Shown: positions 1 through 8,206 of the stretch, piece after piece
How positions within the stretch are numbered: the stretch's first letter is position 1
Layout: every line of letters starts with the position of its first letter
Source: Bacteroidia bacterium
GTDB lineage: Bacteria; Bacteroidota; Bacteroidia; NS11-12g; UBA9320
NCBI GenBank assembly: GCA_028247315.1
Contig: JAOKFZ010000016.1
Location: forward strand, 1 to 42,352
Length of the DNA: 42,352 nucleotides
Direction: 5' to 3'
The notes under the pieces: model-generated
What the model was told of the DNA's origin: nothing
Databases searched by the model: none
Seen by the model: only the letters and a program-made list of their open reading frames with translations
Made by a program: the position numbers and the translations under genes

Positions 1-17
1 TTCGTGGCATTGAACAT

Positions 18-332
18 CTAACGTTTAGCAGGTAGTTTTTTGTTTTTTGGTGAAACAACTTCTAAGCCGTCGGTATCGATAAAACCATAAAGTCCATCTT
101 TCAGAACCAATGCCCAATCGTCGCGGTACACCCCAAAAGTAGAAATATCATCGTACACAGCTTCAATTATTTCTGTACCCGTAGTATCGATAAAACCATA
201 AAGTCCATCTTTCAGAACCAATGCCCAATCATTCTGATACACTCCAAAATCCGAAATATCATCGTAGCCCTGCCCGAATAGAGATGAAATGGATAAAATC
301 AAAATGGATACTGTATATATCAGATTATGCAT
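18..332 (-). CDS. Small secreted WG-repeat protein (two repeats)
   Basis: A 104-residue protein with an N-terminal signal peptide (about residues 1-20, hydrophobic core then a Gln-Gly cleavage region). The rest is two almost identical 37-residue units, each with a YDDIS start and a GLYGFIDT end, which is the WG (KWG) beta-repeat pattern. WG-repeat proteins of Bacteroidota are usually longer, exported and of unknown function, and are thought to act as binding scaffolds. This one is very short for the family, so it may be a remnant or a minimal form. The tail is basic (KNKKLPAKR). It is not in an obvious operon with gcvT, because 319 bp separate them. Family call is good; a function cannot be given. 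Confidence 0.75.
   Translation of the reverse strand: MHNLIYTVSILILSISSLFGQGYDDISDFGVYQNDWALVLKDGLYGFIDTTGTEIIEAVYDDISTFGVYRDDWALVLKDGLYGFIDTDGLEVVSPKNKKLPAKR
73..230. repeat. Internal direct repeat of the WG module
   Basis: A 47-bp stretch at 73-119 recurs without change at 184-230, exactly 111 bp (37 codons) apart, so the reading frame is kept. It encodes the C-terminal half of each WG unit. Identity at synonymous positions points to a recent in-frame duplication or conversion inside the gene. Confidence 0.9.
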
Positions 333-651
333 AGATTGTCTTTATTCATTGGCTGTACTGTTTTTATGAACTCCACTTCAAAAACGCGTCTGTTTTTATT
401 CTGCATAAAACAAGGTGTCTCTCACATAATAAAATCCAATTTTAATAGCAAATTGGGACAATCGCAACCGCTTTGACCTGTTTCTTAGGCTAAATCCTTA
501 AGTTTTACATTTAGCAGACATAAGATTCCTCGCCGGTGTAGACATTATCTGCATCACCATTAGTTGATGTGCTTGTTGTATGCACTAAGGATATACCACA
601 GCACAGTCATTGCAGTACCTACAAGACGAACTGCATCGTTTTTTTTCTGTA
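333..651. other. Intergenic region, no gene seen
   Basis: About 320 bp between the start of the WG-repeat gene and the end of gcvT. I see no convincing coding frame, tRNA or strong terminator. Short plus-strand frames entering from 564 and 610 are shadows of the gcvT 3' end. It should hold the promoter of the minus-strand WG gene, but no clear TAnnTTTG element was found. Confidence 0.5.
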
Positions 652-1761
652 TTACTGCAAGAACGGAAGTTTACACACTTTCGCTTTCAAGGTCTTTTTA
701 CGCACCTGTACATAAATTTCAGAATCACTCTTTGCGAATTCTGGTTTTACATAACCCATACCAATGGCTTTCCCGAGGCTAGGGCTTTGTGTCCCACTAG
801 TAACCTCTCCTATGTTATTGCCTGCTGCATCTACTAGCTCGTAGTGCTGTCGTGGTATTCCTCTATCGATCATCTCAAAACCCACTAGCTTGCGAGCTGG
901 TCCATTTTCTTTTAGGGTTTTGTGGTAGTCTTGGTTATTGAACGGTTCGGCAAACTTGGTGATCCAACCGAGTCCTGCCTCTATGGGGCTAGTAGTGTCA
1001 TCTAAATCATTGCCATACAAGCAATATCCTTTTTCTAAACGAAGCGTATCTCTAGCTCCTAAACCGCAAGGCACAATATCATACTCTTTGCCAGCTTCCA
1101 TAATGGCATCCCATATCATCTCAACATCACTATTCCACGCATATATTTCAAAGCCTCCTGAACCGGTGTATCCTGTATTGCTTACGATTACGTCATCACT
1201 ACCGCCTAAGCTTCCTGCATCAAAGTGGTAGAATTTGATTGCACTGAGGTCTATGTCTGTCAACTTTTGCAATACCTTCTCCGCATTAGGACCTTGCACA
1301 GCCATTAGCGATATATCATCTGACTGATCTTCTATCTCGCAGTCAAAACTTTTTGCTTCTCTTTGCTTCATCACCCAGTCCCAGTCTTTGGCTATGTTAC
1401 TGCCATTTACTACCAGTGTGTATTCATCTGCACTCCAACGGTACACAATAAGGTCGTCTACAAGACCGCCTTCGTCATTTGGCATACAATTGTACTGAGC
1501 CTGCATGTCTGTCATCTTGCCTATATTATTGGAACATACCCAAGCTACTAGAGCTTCAGCATCTTTCCCTTTCACACTGAATTCGCCCATGTGGCTAACA
1601 TCAAACATACCTACGCTATTTCTTACCGCATGGTGCTCTGGAGTGAGCCCCTCATACTGCACGGGCATATCAAAGCCAGCAAATGGAACCATCTTGGCTC
1701 CAAGCTCTATGTGCTTATTGTATAATTTGGTGCGTTTTAGTGCGTTTGTATCTACAGACAT
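652..1761 (-). CDS. gcvT: Aminomethyltransferase, glycine cleavage T protein
   Basis: A 369-residue protein of normal family length. GcvT takes the aminomethyl group from lipoylated GcvH and passes the one-carbon unit to tetrahydrofolate, releasing ammonia, in the cytoplasm. Recognisable parts are the N-terminal LYNKHIELGAKMVPFAGFDM segment, FDVSHMGEF near residue 53, SLMAVQGPNAEKVL in the middle, the YTGSGGFEIY folate-pocket segment, GARDTLRLEKGYCLYGNDL, and the C-terminal barrel segment EVTSGTQSPSLGKAIGMGYV. The C-terminus is basic, as is usual. gcvH and gcvP are not in the window; a scattered gcv set is common in Bacteroidota. The ATG at 1761 is preceded by a near-consensus -7 element (TTACTTTG on the minus strand). 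Confidence 0.97.
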   Translation of the reverse strand: MSVDTNALKRTKLYNKHIELGAKMVPFAGFDMPVQYEGLTPEHHAVRNSVGMFDVSHMGEFSVKGKDAEALVAWVCSNNIGKMTDMQAQYNCMPNDEGGLVDDLIVYRWSADEYTLVVNGSNIAKDWDWVMKQREAKSFDCEIEDQSDDISLMAVQGPNAEKVLQKLTDIDLSAIKFYHFDAGSLGGSDDVIVSNTGYTGSGGFEIYAWNSDVEMIWDAIMEAGKEYDIVPCGLGARDTLRLEKGYCLYGNDLDDTTSPIEAGLGWITKFAEPFNNQDYHKTLKENGPARKLVGFEMIDRGIPRQHYELVDAAGNNIGEVTSGTQSPSLGKAIGMGYVKPEFAKSDSEIYVQVRKKTLKAKVCKLPFLQ

Positions 1762-1798
1762 AGTTGCAAAGTAAATGTTTAGTTATTTATGATTAGAA

Positions 1799-2269
1799 TT
1801 AGTGGACCACTTTTATCACTGCACTTTGATCTTTTTCTAAGTTAGATGACAGCTTAATTATAGATGTAGAATCTTCAAAAGAAAGACTTGCCGTATTTGG
1901 GAATCTACTCCTTGTATTCTGAGCTACTATTTCTATTGTATTTTCTCCTTTGGATAAAAGTAAGCCTATCACTCTTATCTCCCTTTTCAAGATATAGTCA
2001 TGAAGCACTAACACGCCATTAAGCTTAACACTTACCACATCACCATCTTGCATGCCCTCATCCCATACTTTTAGCAAACACTTCTCGCCGTCAGCCTTTA
2101 TCGAAACACTTTCGGTATCTGATATTCGCTGTGTACTAATTGATTTTTCAAACGTGGCTAAATCAGCGTTTGCTAAAGCAATAGAATCTTTAATTCCAGA
2201 CTTTTTTTTGCTATAAACTCTTAAACTGACTAAAGAAGGATTGATTACTCTCTCTACTCGTGAACACTT
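1799..2269 (-). pseudogene. N-terminally lost ORF with a C-terminal beta-sandwich-like domain
   Basis: An open frame ends at the TAA at 1799 and stays open upstream to a stop at 2270-2272, but contains no ATG or GTG. The only TTG (2075-2077) falls inside the recognisable domain. That domain reads KVWDEGMQDGDVVSVKLNG, then HDYILK, then LSKGENTIEIVAQNTRSRFPN. This resembles a C-terminal module I recall from secreted Bacteroidota proteins, where a DGD..S..LNG strand is followed by GeNtl.i.A.N...PPNTA. Upstream the frame runs into the 3' end of menD (2211), so there is no room for a signal peptide. The simplest reading is a 5'-truncated relic; a non-canonical start coupled to menD is the alternative. 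Confidence 0.5.
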
Positions 2270-3863
2270 CTAAAATCATAGGGTTTTCATTCGCTACGAG
2301 CTGCTCTATACCTTCAGCAAATTTACCTGTAGTGTCTGCCCCATGATAGGCTAACCCAAAGTGAGCAGCCAAGTGTTCAGCCGTTTTATCCTGCGGCGTA
2401 GTTTGATACTGCAGAGCATCTCCCATTTTTTCTGGGCCCGCTATCATCTCAAATATGCCTCCTGCACCGTTATTTAGCAGAATAATTTTTAGATTCTTGG
2501 GTAACGAGTCATTATACAAACCATTGATATCATAGAAAAATGCTATATCTCCTGTTATGAGGTATACATCCTCTTCAGCAAGCATGGCATTGCCCACAGC
2601 AGTACTTGTACTGCCATCTATTCCACTAGTACCTCTATTGCAATAGACTGTAAAATTTCGGATATCACTATTGAGCAAGAAAGACACATACCGCGGCGGC
2701 ATACTGTTACTCACGTGCAAGATAGCATCCTTTGGTATTTTACTCAGCACATAATTGGTTGCACAAAACTCATTGTACTTGCCCCAGTCTAATTTACCAA
2801 ATCGCTCTTGGAACTCCCGAGTCATATTGAGCCAAGCATTCACATAGGCTCCAGCTCGCTCTCCATCTATATCTTTGTCTGTTTCTGTTTCTTCTAACGT
2901 TCGTATATCTCTTGGGTGAATGATGGTCGGTTTGGTCTCAAACATATCGCCAACCTCGTAGAAACTGCTGATATGAAAATGATGGGCTGGTTTATGAAAT
3001 TGCAAAAAGCGTTTGAGCCCTTTAGAAATAGTGGTAGTGCCTGTGGAGATAAGTACATCTGGTTTCAACACACTCAAAAATTCAAGTCCGTTGGGCTTGC
3101 TTTGAGCAGAAAAAAGCATGGCATCCCAGTAATACACATCGCTAGTTTTATTGGCCGTAAGATCACTCAGAATCACACTATTGTTGTCACTGGTTAAACG
3201 TATGTCCTCACCATCATCCATCCCGTTGAACAGTAAGACTTTCTTAAAATTAACATCTAAACCGGTATGCTGTGCAACAGCTGCTGCACTTATTTCGAAT
3301 AGTGGTGGTTCATCTATGGTTGGAGTGAGATCGTCTTCTAAGCCATCTGTGGTAAAATCATAAAATGGTTCACGAACAGGGATGTTAATATGTATAGGTC
3401 CGGCTATCTCAGTGTCTAAACATTTTTTTACGCGTTTTGCTATTTCTTTAAATGCCGTAGTATCTTCATAATCATCTGGCGTTTGAAACTCCGCACGTAT
3501 ATGATTTTTATAAACACCCTTTTGACGAATCGCTTGACCGTCCCACGCATCTATTTTTTCCGGCGGTCTATCTGCGGTAAGTATTATTAAGGGAACTCTA
3601 GCATAAAAAGCTTCTGCTATGGCAGGATAGTAATTGATAGCAGCTGTACCACTGGTACAGCTCAATACCACAGGCTGCTTGGTATGCTTGGCCATTCCCA
3701 ATGCTACAAACGCAGCACTTCGCTCGTCTACTATGCTGTGGCACTCCTTACTACTGTGGTGTAGGGCGTATATCACAGGAGCATTTCGGCTACCTGGGGA
3801 TAGTATGGCATGCTCACCAGGCAGGTGAGCGATAAGCGTATTTATGCATTGCTGTATACTCAT
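2211..3863 (-). CDS. menD: MenD, SEPHCHC synthase of menaquinone synthesis
   Basis: A 550-residue thiamine-diphosphate enzyme that joins 2-oxoglutarate (after decarboxylation) to isochorismate, the first committed step of menaquinone biosynthesis. The N-terminal PYR domain shows LSPGSRNAP, the DERSAAFVALGMAKHTKQPV segment carrying the catalytic-type Glu, and CTSGTAAINYYPAIAEA followed by LTADRPPE. The C-terminal PP domain has CNRGTSGIDGSTSTAVG and the ThDP/Mg motif ITGDIAFFYDINGL about 27 residues before LLNNGAGGIFEMI. These are diagnostic of MenD as opposed to other ThDP enzymes. It starts at the ATG at 3863 (MSIQQC), normal for the family. Other men genes are not in the window. A decayed ORF begins directly after its stop codon. 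Confidence 0.97.
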   Translation of the reverse strand: MSIQQCINTLIAHLPGEHAILSPGSRNAPVIYALHHSSKECHSIVDERSAAFVALGMAKHTKQPVVLSCTSGTAAINYYPAIAEAFYARVPLIILTADRPPEKIDAWDGQAIRQKGVYKNHIRAEFQTPDDYEDTTAFKEIAKRVKKCLDTEIAGPIHINIPVREPFYDFTTDGLEDDLTPTIDEPPLFEISAAAVAQHTGLDVNFKKVLLFNGMDDGEDIRLTSDNNSVILSDLTANKTSDVYYWDAMLFSAQSKPNGLEFLSVLKPDVLISTGTTTISKGLKRFLQFHKPAHHFHISSFYEVGDMFETKPTIIHPRDIRTLEETETDKDIDGERAGAYVNAWLNMTREFQERFGKLDWGKYNEFCATNYVLSKIPKDAILHVSNSMPPRYVSFLLNSDIRNFTVYCNRGTSGIDGSTSTAVGNAMLAEEDVYLITGDIAFFYDINGLYNDSLPKNLKIILLNNGAGGIFEMIAGPEKMGDALQYQTTPQDKTAEHLAAHFGLAYHGADTTGKFAEGIEQLVANENPMILEVFTSRESNQSFFSQFKSL

Positions 3864-3935
3864 TTACTCTTCAAAAGTACAACGGCAAACTGTGGGGTAA
3901 CGCACGCTAGCTCATCCTATGTATATTCTAACTGA

Positions 3936-4367
3936 CTACTGTAGCTCTGCAGACCCAAAGAGTACGTCAAAATCTGCACACCAGATGATGATATTTTTAT
4001 ACGTAGTAAAATCTGTACTAGCCGATGTAGTATAGCTAAAATCACCTTCTACAGCTATCAGTTCTCCCAGTTCTACAAACGCATTGTCTGACAAACTTGT
4101 ACTAGCATAGACTCTTAAATTAGGACCATTCTCCCCGTTAAAATTTAGGAAAGAGACTACCTGACCATCTGCAGTGCTAAACACCTCTACTGTACCACAA
4201 GCATCATGACGCGGTGACGACTGAAACGTACCCGATAACGTCATAGAATCTGACTCTGTTGGCTCAAATCTTTCGTTTGCTACCTTTGGTGTTTCTTGTT
4301 TTACGCAGGCAGAGGCGAATACGATGAGTCCTAAGAGTGCGACTGTTTTTAACTTGAATATTTTCAT
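3936..4367 (-). CDS. DM13-domain lipoprotein
   Basis: A 143-residue protein with a lipoprotein signal peptide: basic start, hydrophobic core and a Cys at residue 21 in an FASAC lipobox-like site. The mature part is one DM13 domain: LSGTFQSS near 44, GTVEVF, a VSFLNFNGENGPNLRVYAS core, then ELGELIAVEGDFSYTT and the hallmark YKNIIIWCADFDVLFGSAEL at the end with its conserved Cys. DM13 is suspected, not shown, to bind an electron-transfer or metal-related ligand. It probably sits in the inner or outer membrane facing the periplasm. The gene stands alone between menD (same strand) and the divergent odhB. Confidence 0.85.
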   Translation of the reverse strand: MKIFKLKTVALLGLIVFASACVKQETPKVANERFEPTESDSMTLSGTFQSSPRHDACGTVEVFSTADGQVVSFLNFNGENGPNLRVYASTSLSDNAFVELGELIAVEGDFSYTTSASTDFTTYKNIIIWCADFDVLFGSAELQ

Positions 4368-4533
4368 CTAATTGCTTCCTATTAATGACTAAACGATAGA
4401 CCAATAATTACTTACACGTACAAAAATCATTTTTCGAATACTTTTAAACCCTGCTTAAACAAAAAAATAGACAAGTAGTATCAAGAAGAAAACAAAAAAA
4501 TAACTAAACCTTAATTTAGTTATCGTTTACTTT

Positions 4534-4541
4534 TACCTTTG
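4534..4541 (+). promoter_or_regulatory. -7 element of the odhB promoter (TAnnTTTG type)
   Basis: TACCTTTG matches the Bacteroidota -7 consensus TAnnTTTG exactly and lies 18 nt before the odhB ATG, in an AT-rich intergenic region. A -33 TTTG is not clear at the expected spacing (there is TTAAT near 4511). The predicted leader would be very short. Confidence 0.55.
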
Positions 4542-4559
4542 ACAATCATTTAGAAGCAA

Positions 4560-5792
4560 ATGGCAATCGAATTAAAAATACCTTCAGTAGGAGAATCAGT
4601 AACTCAAGTAACCATAGCCACTTGGCTAAAAGAAGACGGCGACTATGTAGAAATGGATGAAGCAGTAGCTGAACTCGAAAGTGACAAAGCCACAGTAGAG
4701 CTAAACGCTGAAAAAAGCGGTATACTAAAAATACTAGTAGCAGAAGGGGAAGAGGTAGAAATTGGCATAGCAGTAGCCACTATAGATACAGATGCTCCAG
4801 CCCCAGAAGGCACAGATAAGGTAGCAACAACTGCACCAAAAGTGGAGTTGAAGTCTGAAACACCTGCTCCAATAGCAGCATCTCCTGCACCAAACACAAA
4901 CTATGCAACGGGCACTCCAAGTCCTGCAGCAAGTAAAATATTAGCAGAGAAAGGAATCTCTGCAAGTACTGTTCACGGAACAGGAAAAGACGGACGCATT
5001 ACAAAATACGATGCCATGCTTGCAGAATCTGGTGTCATGGATTACAGCTCTCCAACGGAGCCCAGCAGAGAACAAGAACGTAAGAAAATGAGCAATCTTC
5101 GCAAAACCATTGCTCGTAGACTAGTTTCGGCAAAAAATGAAACAGCCATGCTTACCACCTTTAATGAGGTAAACATGCAGCCGATATTTGATATCCGTAG
5201 CAAATACAAGGAACAGTTTAAAGAAACACACGGCGTAGGGCTTGGCTTCATGTCGTTCTTTACTAGAGCTTGTGCTCTTGCTCTAGAACAATACCCCAAA
5301 GTAAACGCTTTCTTAGATGGCGAAGAAATGGTAATGAATGACTTTGTAGACGTATCTATTGCTGTAAGTAGCCCTAAAGGCCTCATGGTTCCGGTGATGC
5401 GTAATGTTGAAAGTATGACGCTATGGCAAATAGAATCAGAAGTAAAACGCCTGGCGATTAAAGCACGAGACGGAAAGCTTACCATCCCAGAAATGACGGG
5501 AGGTACATTTACAATCACTAATGGTGGCGTATTTGGGTCTATGCTAAGTACACCTATTATCAATCCACCACAGAGTGCTATCTTGGGCATGCACAACATT
5601 TTGCAACGTGCTATGGTAGAAAATGGCGAAATAGTTGCCAGACCTATGATGTATTTAGCACTTAGCTATGACCATAGAATAATAGATGGTAAAGAATCTG
5701 TGGGATTCCTAGTAACGGTAAAAAATTACCTGGAAAACCCAATGACCATGCTAATGGGCAAAGACCCTATGGATATATTGATGGGATTATAG
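4560..5792 (+). CDS. odhB: Dihydrolipoyllysine succinyltransferase, E2 of 2-oxoglutarate dehydrogenase
   Basis: A 410-residue E2 subunit that transfers succinyl groups from its lipoyl arm to CoA in the TCA cycle. Domains in order: lipoyl domain (residues 1-80, lipoyl Lys43 in ESDKATVEL), an Ala/Pro/Thr-rich linker, a peripheral E3/E1-binding domain (about 118-155, [13 protein letters not shown] then [12 protein letters not shown]), and the catalytic domain from about 175 with [11 protein letters not shown] near its start and DHRIIDG at the end (His372 and Asp376). The single lipoyl domain and the GFMSFFTRA and VDVSIAV segments fit the succinyltransferase rather than the acetyltransferase. The E1 gene (odhA/sucA), usually next to it, is absent here. 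It has its own promoter and terminator. Confidence 0.94.
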   Translation: MAIELKIPSVGESVTQVTIATWLKEDGDYVEMDEAVAELESDKATVELNAEKSGILKILVAEGEEVEIGIAVATIDTDAPAPEGTDKVATTAPKVELKSETPAPIAASPAPNTNYATGTPSPAASKILAEKGISASTVHGTGKDGRITKYDAMLAESGVMDYSSPTEPSREQERKKMSNLRKTIARRLVSAKNETAMLTTFNEVNMQPIFDIRSKYKEQFKETHGVGLGFMSFFTRACALALEQYPKVNAFLDGEEMVMNDFVDVSIAVSSPKGLMVPVMRNVESMTLWQIESEVKRLAIKARDGKLTIPEMTGGTFTITNGGVFGSMLSTPIINPPQSAILGMHNILQRAMVENGEIVARPMMYLALSYDHRIIDGKESVGFLVTVKNYLENPMTMLMGKDPMDILMGL

Positions 5793-5848
5793 AAGAAATC
5801 AATGTCTAAAGTGAATCATTAACTCTAGTTCAAAAAAAGATTACACTG

Positions 5849-5880
5849 CCTCATTTGCTTATGTAAACGAGGTTTTTTTT
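5849..5880 (+). terminator. Rho-independent terminator after odhB
   Basis: Arms 5849-5856 (CCTCATTT) and 5865-5872 (AAACGAGG) form an 8-bp stem with one mismatch, an 8-nt loop and a run of eight T at 5873-5880. It lies 57 bp after the odhB stop. Confidence 0.8.
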
Positions 5881-5975
5881 GCTTCACTTTATCCTAAATT
5901 ATCTTGAATAATTCTGACTAGGACTAGCAGAATATACATTGTGGCACATGTGTTAACGATTGTCTTGACTCTTTT

Positions 5976-6923
5976 TTAGACCAATTCTATCACGTCTAAA
6001 TCTATATTCTCTGCCACATAATTTGGCAGGCTATTTATAATCATCTCTTCCAGCTTGCTTATCACGCCTTCTTTTGCATAAAACTTAGTATAAATCAGCC
6101 CTACTGCACGTCCAGCATTGTCTGCCTTAAAAGCACGCAAATTGTCTATAGACGAGTCATCAAGTTCTCCTGCTTCCCACTCGGGCATTATAGTAGCACC
6201 ACCTTCGAGGTCCACTATTTTCTTGAGTGTCTGTAGGCTGCCACTCTCGTAATTGAGAGCCAAGTGGTTCAATTTTTCATCAGGCAACGAGCACAGATTT
6301 ATGCTCTGTGTACGAAAACAGTTCCCCTCACTCAGTAGCCAAAGTTTGTCTGCCAAGAGGTCTTCTGCTTCCCACGTGTTTTTAACGTAGCTAGGATGAT
6401 TGGAGTGTGCATATATCCTAAATTTTTCTACGTAGAGACGCTTCTCTATCAAACCTTTATTGTGTAGCGGTATACTAACTATGCCCACGTCTAATCTATT
6501 GTGTTCTAGGTCATCTATTATCTCATTGGTGAGTCCTTCTTTTATCGTCAATTTCAGGTCTGGATACTTTTGAGCTACTTGACTAATGAGTCGAGGTACT
6601 AGAGAGTTTGCTATGGTTGGCAAAACACCTATAGTAAGTGAGCCACTTACGTCTCCTGTATGCTCTTTTAGTATAGTCTCAATCTGCTGTGTTTCGTTAT
6701 AAATAACACGAGCTTGTTCAATGATTTTCTTACCGATAGAAGTAGGCTCTATGGGTTGCCTACTCCTATTAAAAATAATAACACCAAGTTCCTCTTCCAG
6801 TTTCTTCATTTGCATACTCAGTGTAGGCTGTGTTACAAAACTTGCTTCGGCTGCTTTGATAAAATTGCGATGTTCGTCTAATGCAATGAGGTACTGTACT
6901 TGTATGAGAGATATGTTTAGCAT
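5976..6923 (-). CDS. oxyR: LysR-type hydrogen peroxide sensor OxyR
   Basis: A 315-residue LysR-family regulator. The N-terminal winged HTH (residues 1-60) has the typical QVQYLIALDEHRNFIKAAEA, then TQPTLSMQMKKLEEELGVIIFNR. The effector domain begins near 92 (GSLTIGVLPTIA). The sequence SEGNCFRTQSINLC puts cysteines at 202 and 211, nine apart, matching the redox pair Cys199/Cys208 of E. coli OxyR. This makes the OxyR call much firmer than a generic LysR call. The protein is expected to form an intramolecular disulfide on peroxide exposure and activate catalase and peroxiredoxin genes, none of which is in the window. The ATG at 6923 gives the standard start MLNISLIQ. Confidence 0.92.
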   Translation of the reverse strand: MLNISLIQVQYLIALDEHRNFIKAAEASFVTQPTLSMQMKKLEEELGVIIFNRSRQPIEPTSIGKKIIEQARVIYNETQQIETILKEHTGDVSGSLTIGVLPTIANSLVPRLISQVAQKYPDLKLTIKEGLTNEIIDDLEHNRLDVGIVSIPLHNKGLIEKRLYVEKFRIYAHSNHPSYVKNTWEAEDLLADKLWLLSEGNCFRTQSINLCSLPDEKLNHLALNYESGSLQTLKKIVDLEGGATIMPEWEAGELDDSSIDNLRAFKADNAGRAVGLIYTKFYAKEGVISKLEEMIINSLPNYVAENIDLDVIELV

Positions 6924-7000
6924 TGCCCCAAAGATAGTCTTGAGAATTAAGAAGGTACATCTTGGACTATACTTTTTGTCTATTTATGTATCGTTCGTTT

Positions 7001-7984
7001 TCAAATCATCTTTCTAAGCCCATCTAGCTTTCCCCTCAAGCTTTTAAAAAATTGGTACCTTAGTTTTTCAGAAACTTCACTCAATAAGATTGACTTTAGG
7101 CGTATCTGCTCTATCCATCTATTACACTCCTCCGAAAAATGTGGGCTAAAAGACATAAGAGAATTAAACGAATTGAAACTAACATAGGTGTACGTTCTGC
7201 CGTCTTTTACCGCTTGTATACAATTGTTACTTAAAAAAATATCACTCTGATACATCTCAAAAGGACTGCTTATTGTTCCATTTGCGGTTTGTATCAACTT
7301 ACGCCCTAGCTGAGCTTCACCTTCTAATTTAGCAAGTAAAGCTTCTATATCATCGCATATTTGGACAGCACTATTTTTATCTACGAATAAACCAGACTCC
7401 AAGTAATACTGCACTTGCTTAATTGTACTGTCTAGCGTCTCCGGTGCCCAAATCTCTGTACTCGCTACCCCGTGATAGTTTTGGTAGATGCGATCTGTAA
7501 TTTCCTCATACTCTCCCAAGTTTTCATTCGCATCATACTTTCTGGTAGCAAAATCAGGGAGGTTCAATACACTTCGCTGCCAGAAAAAAAGCTTAAACCT
7601 ACTCAAGCTCTTAAACCCAAACTGCCGGAAGTAAGGTAGGTCCATAGCCGTCATCACCATACTTGCATCGTCCGTTCCTATTTCAGAAAGCATTGCTATC
7701 TCTTGCTCTATACCTGTGAGGTAACTTAAAATACTAAACTTGTCTTGGAACATTCCATTGAACTGAAAGGGTACTAAACGCCCTTGATAATTAATCACAG
7801 AATCAAATGAAATATTGAATCGTAAGCAGATACGTTGAATCTCATCAAAGGTAAGAGCAGTATCACCACGCATACGACGATATGCCGCATCGGTATTCAC
7901 TCCGAGCAGTTCAGACAACTCAGTAGCTAGACGTTTAGCTCCTACTCGCTCTTTGCATTGTTCTATTAGTACAGATTGACTCAT
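7001..7984 (-). CDS. HTH transcriptional regulator of unknown role
   Basis: A 327-residue protein from the ATG at 7984 (MSQSVLIEQC); a GTG at 8011 would add nine residues but is less likely. Residues about 15-65 look like a helix-turn-helix of the Cro/BetR type (LATELSELLGV, then AAYRRMRGD, then FDEIQRICLRFNIS), a pattern common in Bacteroidota regulators. The remaining 250 residues are soluble and helical with no motif I can name; they may sense a ligand or mediate dimerisation. The gene diverges from the CsgG-like secreted gene across a 222-bp AT-rich region with heptamer repeats, so it may control itself and that gene. Regulator call is fairly sure; target is inference. Confidence 0.7.
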   Translation of the reverse strand: MSQSVLIEQCKERVGAKRLATELSELLGVNTDAAYRRMRGDTALTFDEIQRICLRFNISFDSVINYQGRLVPFQFNGMFQDKFSILSYLTGIEQEIAMLSEIGTDDASMVMTAMDLPYFRQFGFKSLSRFKLFFWQRSVLNLPDFATRKYDANENLGEYEEITDRIYQNYHGVASTEIWAPETLDSTIKQVQYYLESGLFVDKNSAVQICDDIEALLAKLEGEAQLGRKLIQTANGTISSPFEMYQSDIFLSNNCIQAVKDGRTYTYVSFNSFNSLMSFSPHFSEECNRWIEQIRLKSILLSEVSEKLRYQFFKSLRGKLDGLRKMI

Positions 7985-8016
7985 TTTATCGATTTTTACA
8001 AATATACGCACTAATT

Positions 8017-8044
8017 TATTAATTATTAATTGTATATTATTAAT
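8017..8044. repeat. TATTAAT heptamer repeats in the divergent promoter region
   Basis: TATTAAT occurs at 8017-8023, 8024-8030 and 8038-8044, all in one 7-bp register with the slot at 8031-8037 degenerate. They sit just upstream of the HTH regulator start (7984) and could be an operator for it. The region is very AT-rich, so chance is a real alternative. Confidence 0.35.
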
Positions 8045-8206
8045 CCTATAGATTAGTAAATCAACTTAAATTAAATATCATAAAATAACAATCTAATTTT
8101 CATATTATTCAATTCATTATAGGTTAAGCACAAAATTGACTTTAACATTCGATTAAAATTAACTATACGCTCAATGCACCTTTGAACTATCAAAATGAGA
8201 GAAATC

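Noticed and set aside
73..230. The 47-bp repeats as a CRISPR array
   Set aside because: There are only two units, they are coding and in frame, and there are no cas genes.
564..837. Plus-strand frames at 564 and 610
   Set aside because: Both run into the gcvT 3' end in antisense and show no plausible protein features.
5042..5599. A 185-codon minus-strand open frame
   Set aside because: It is the shadow of the odhB catalytic domain, with low-complexity Ser/Leu/Ile composition.
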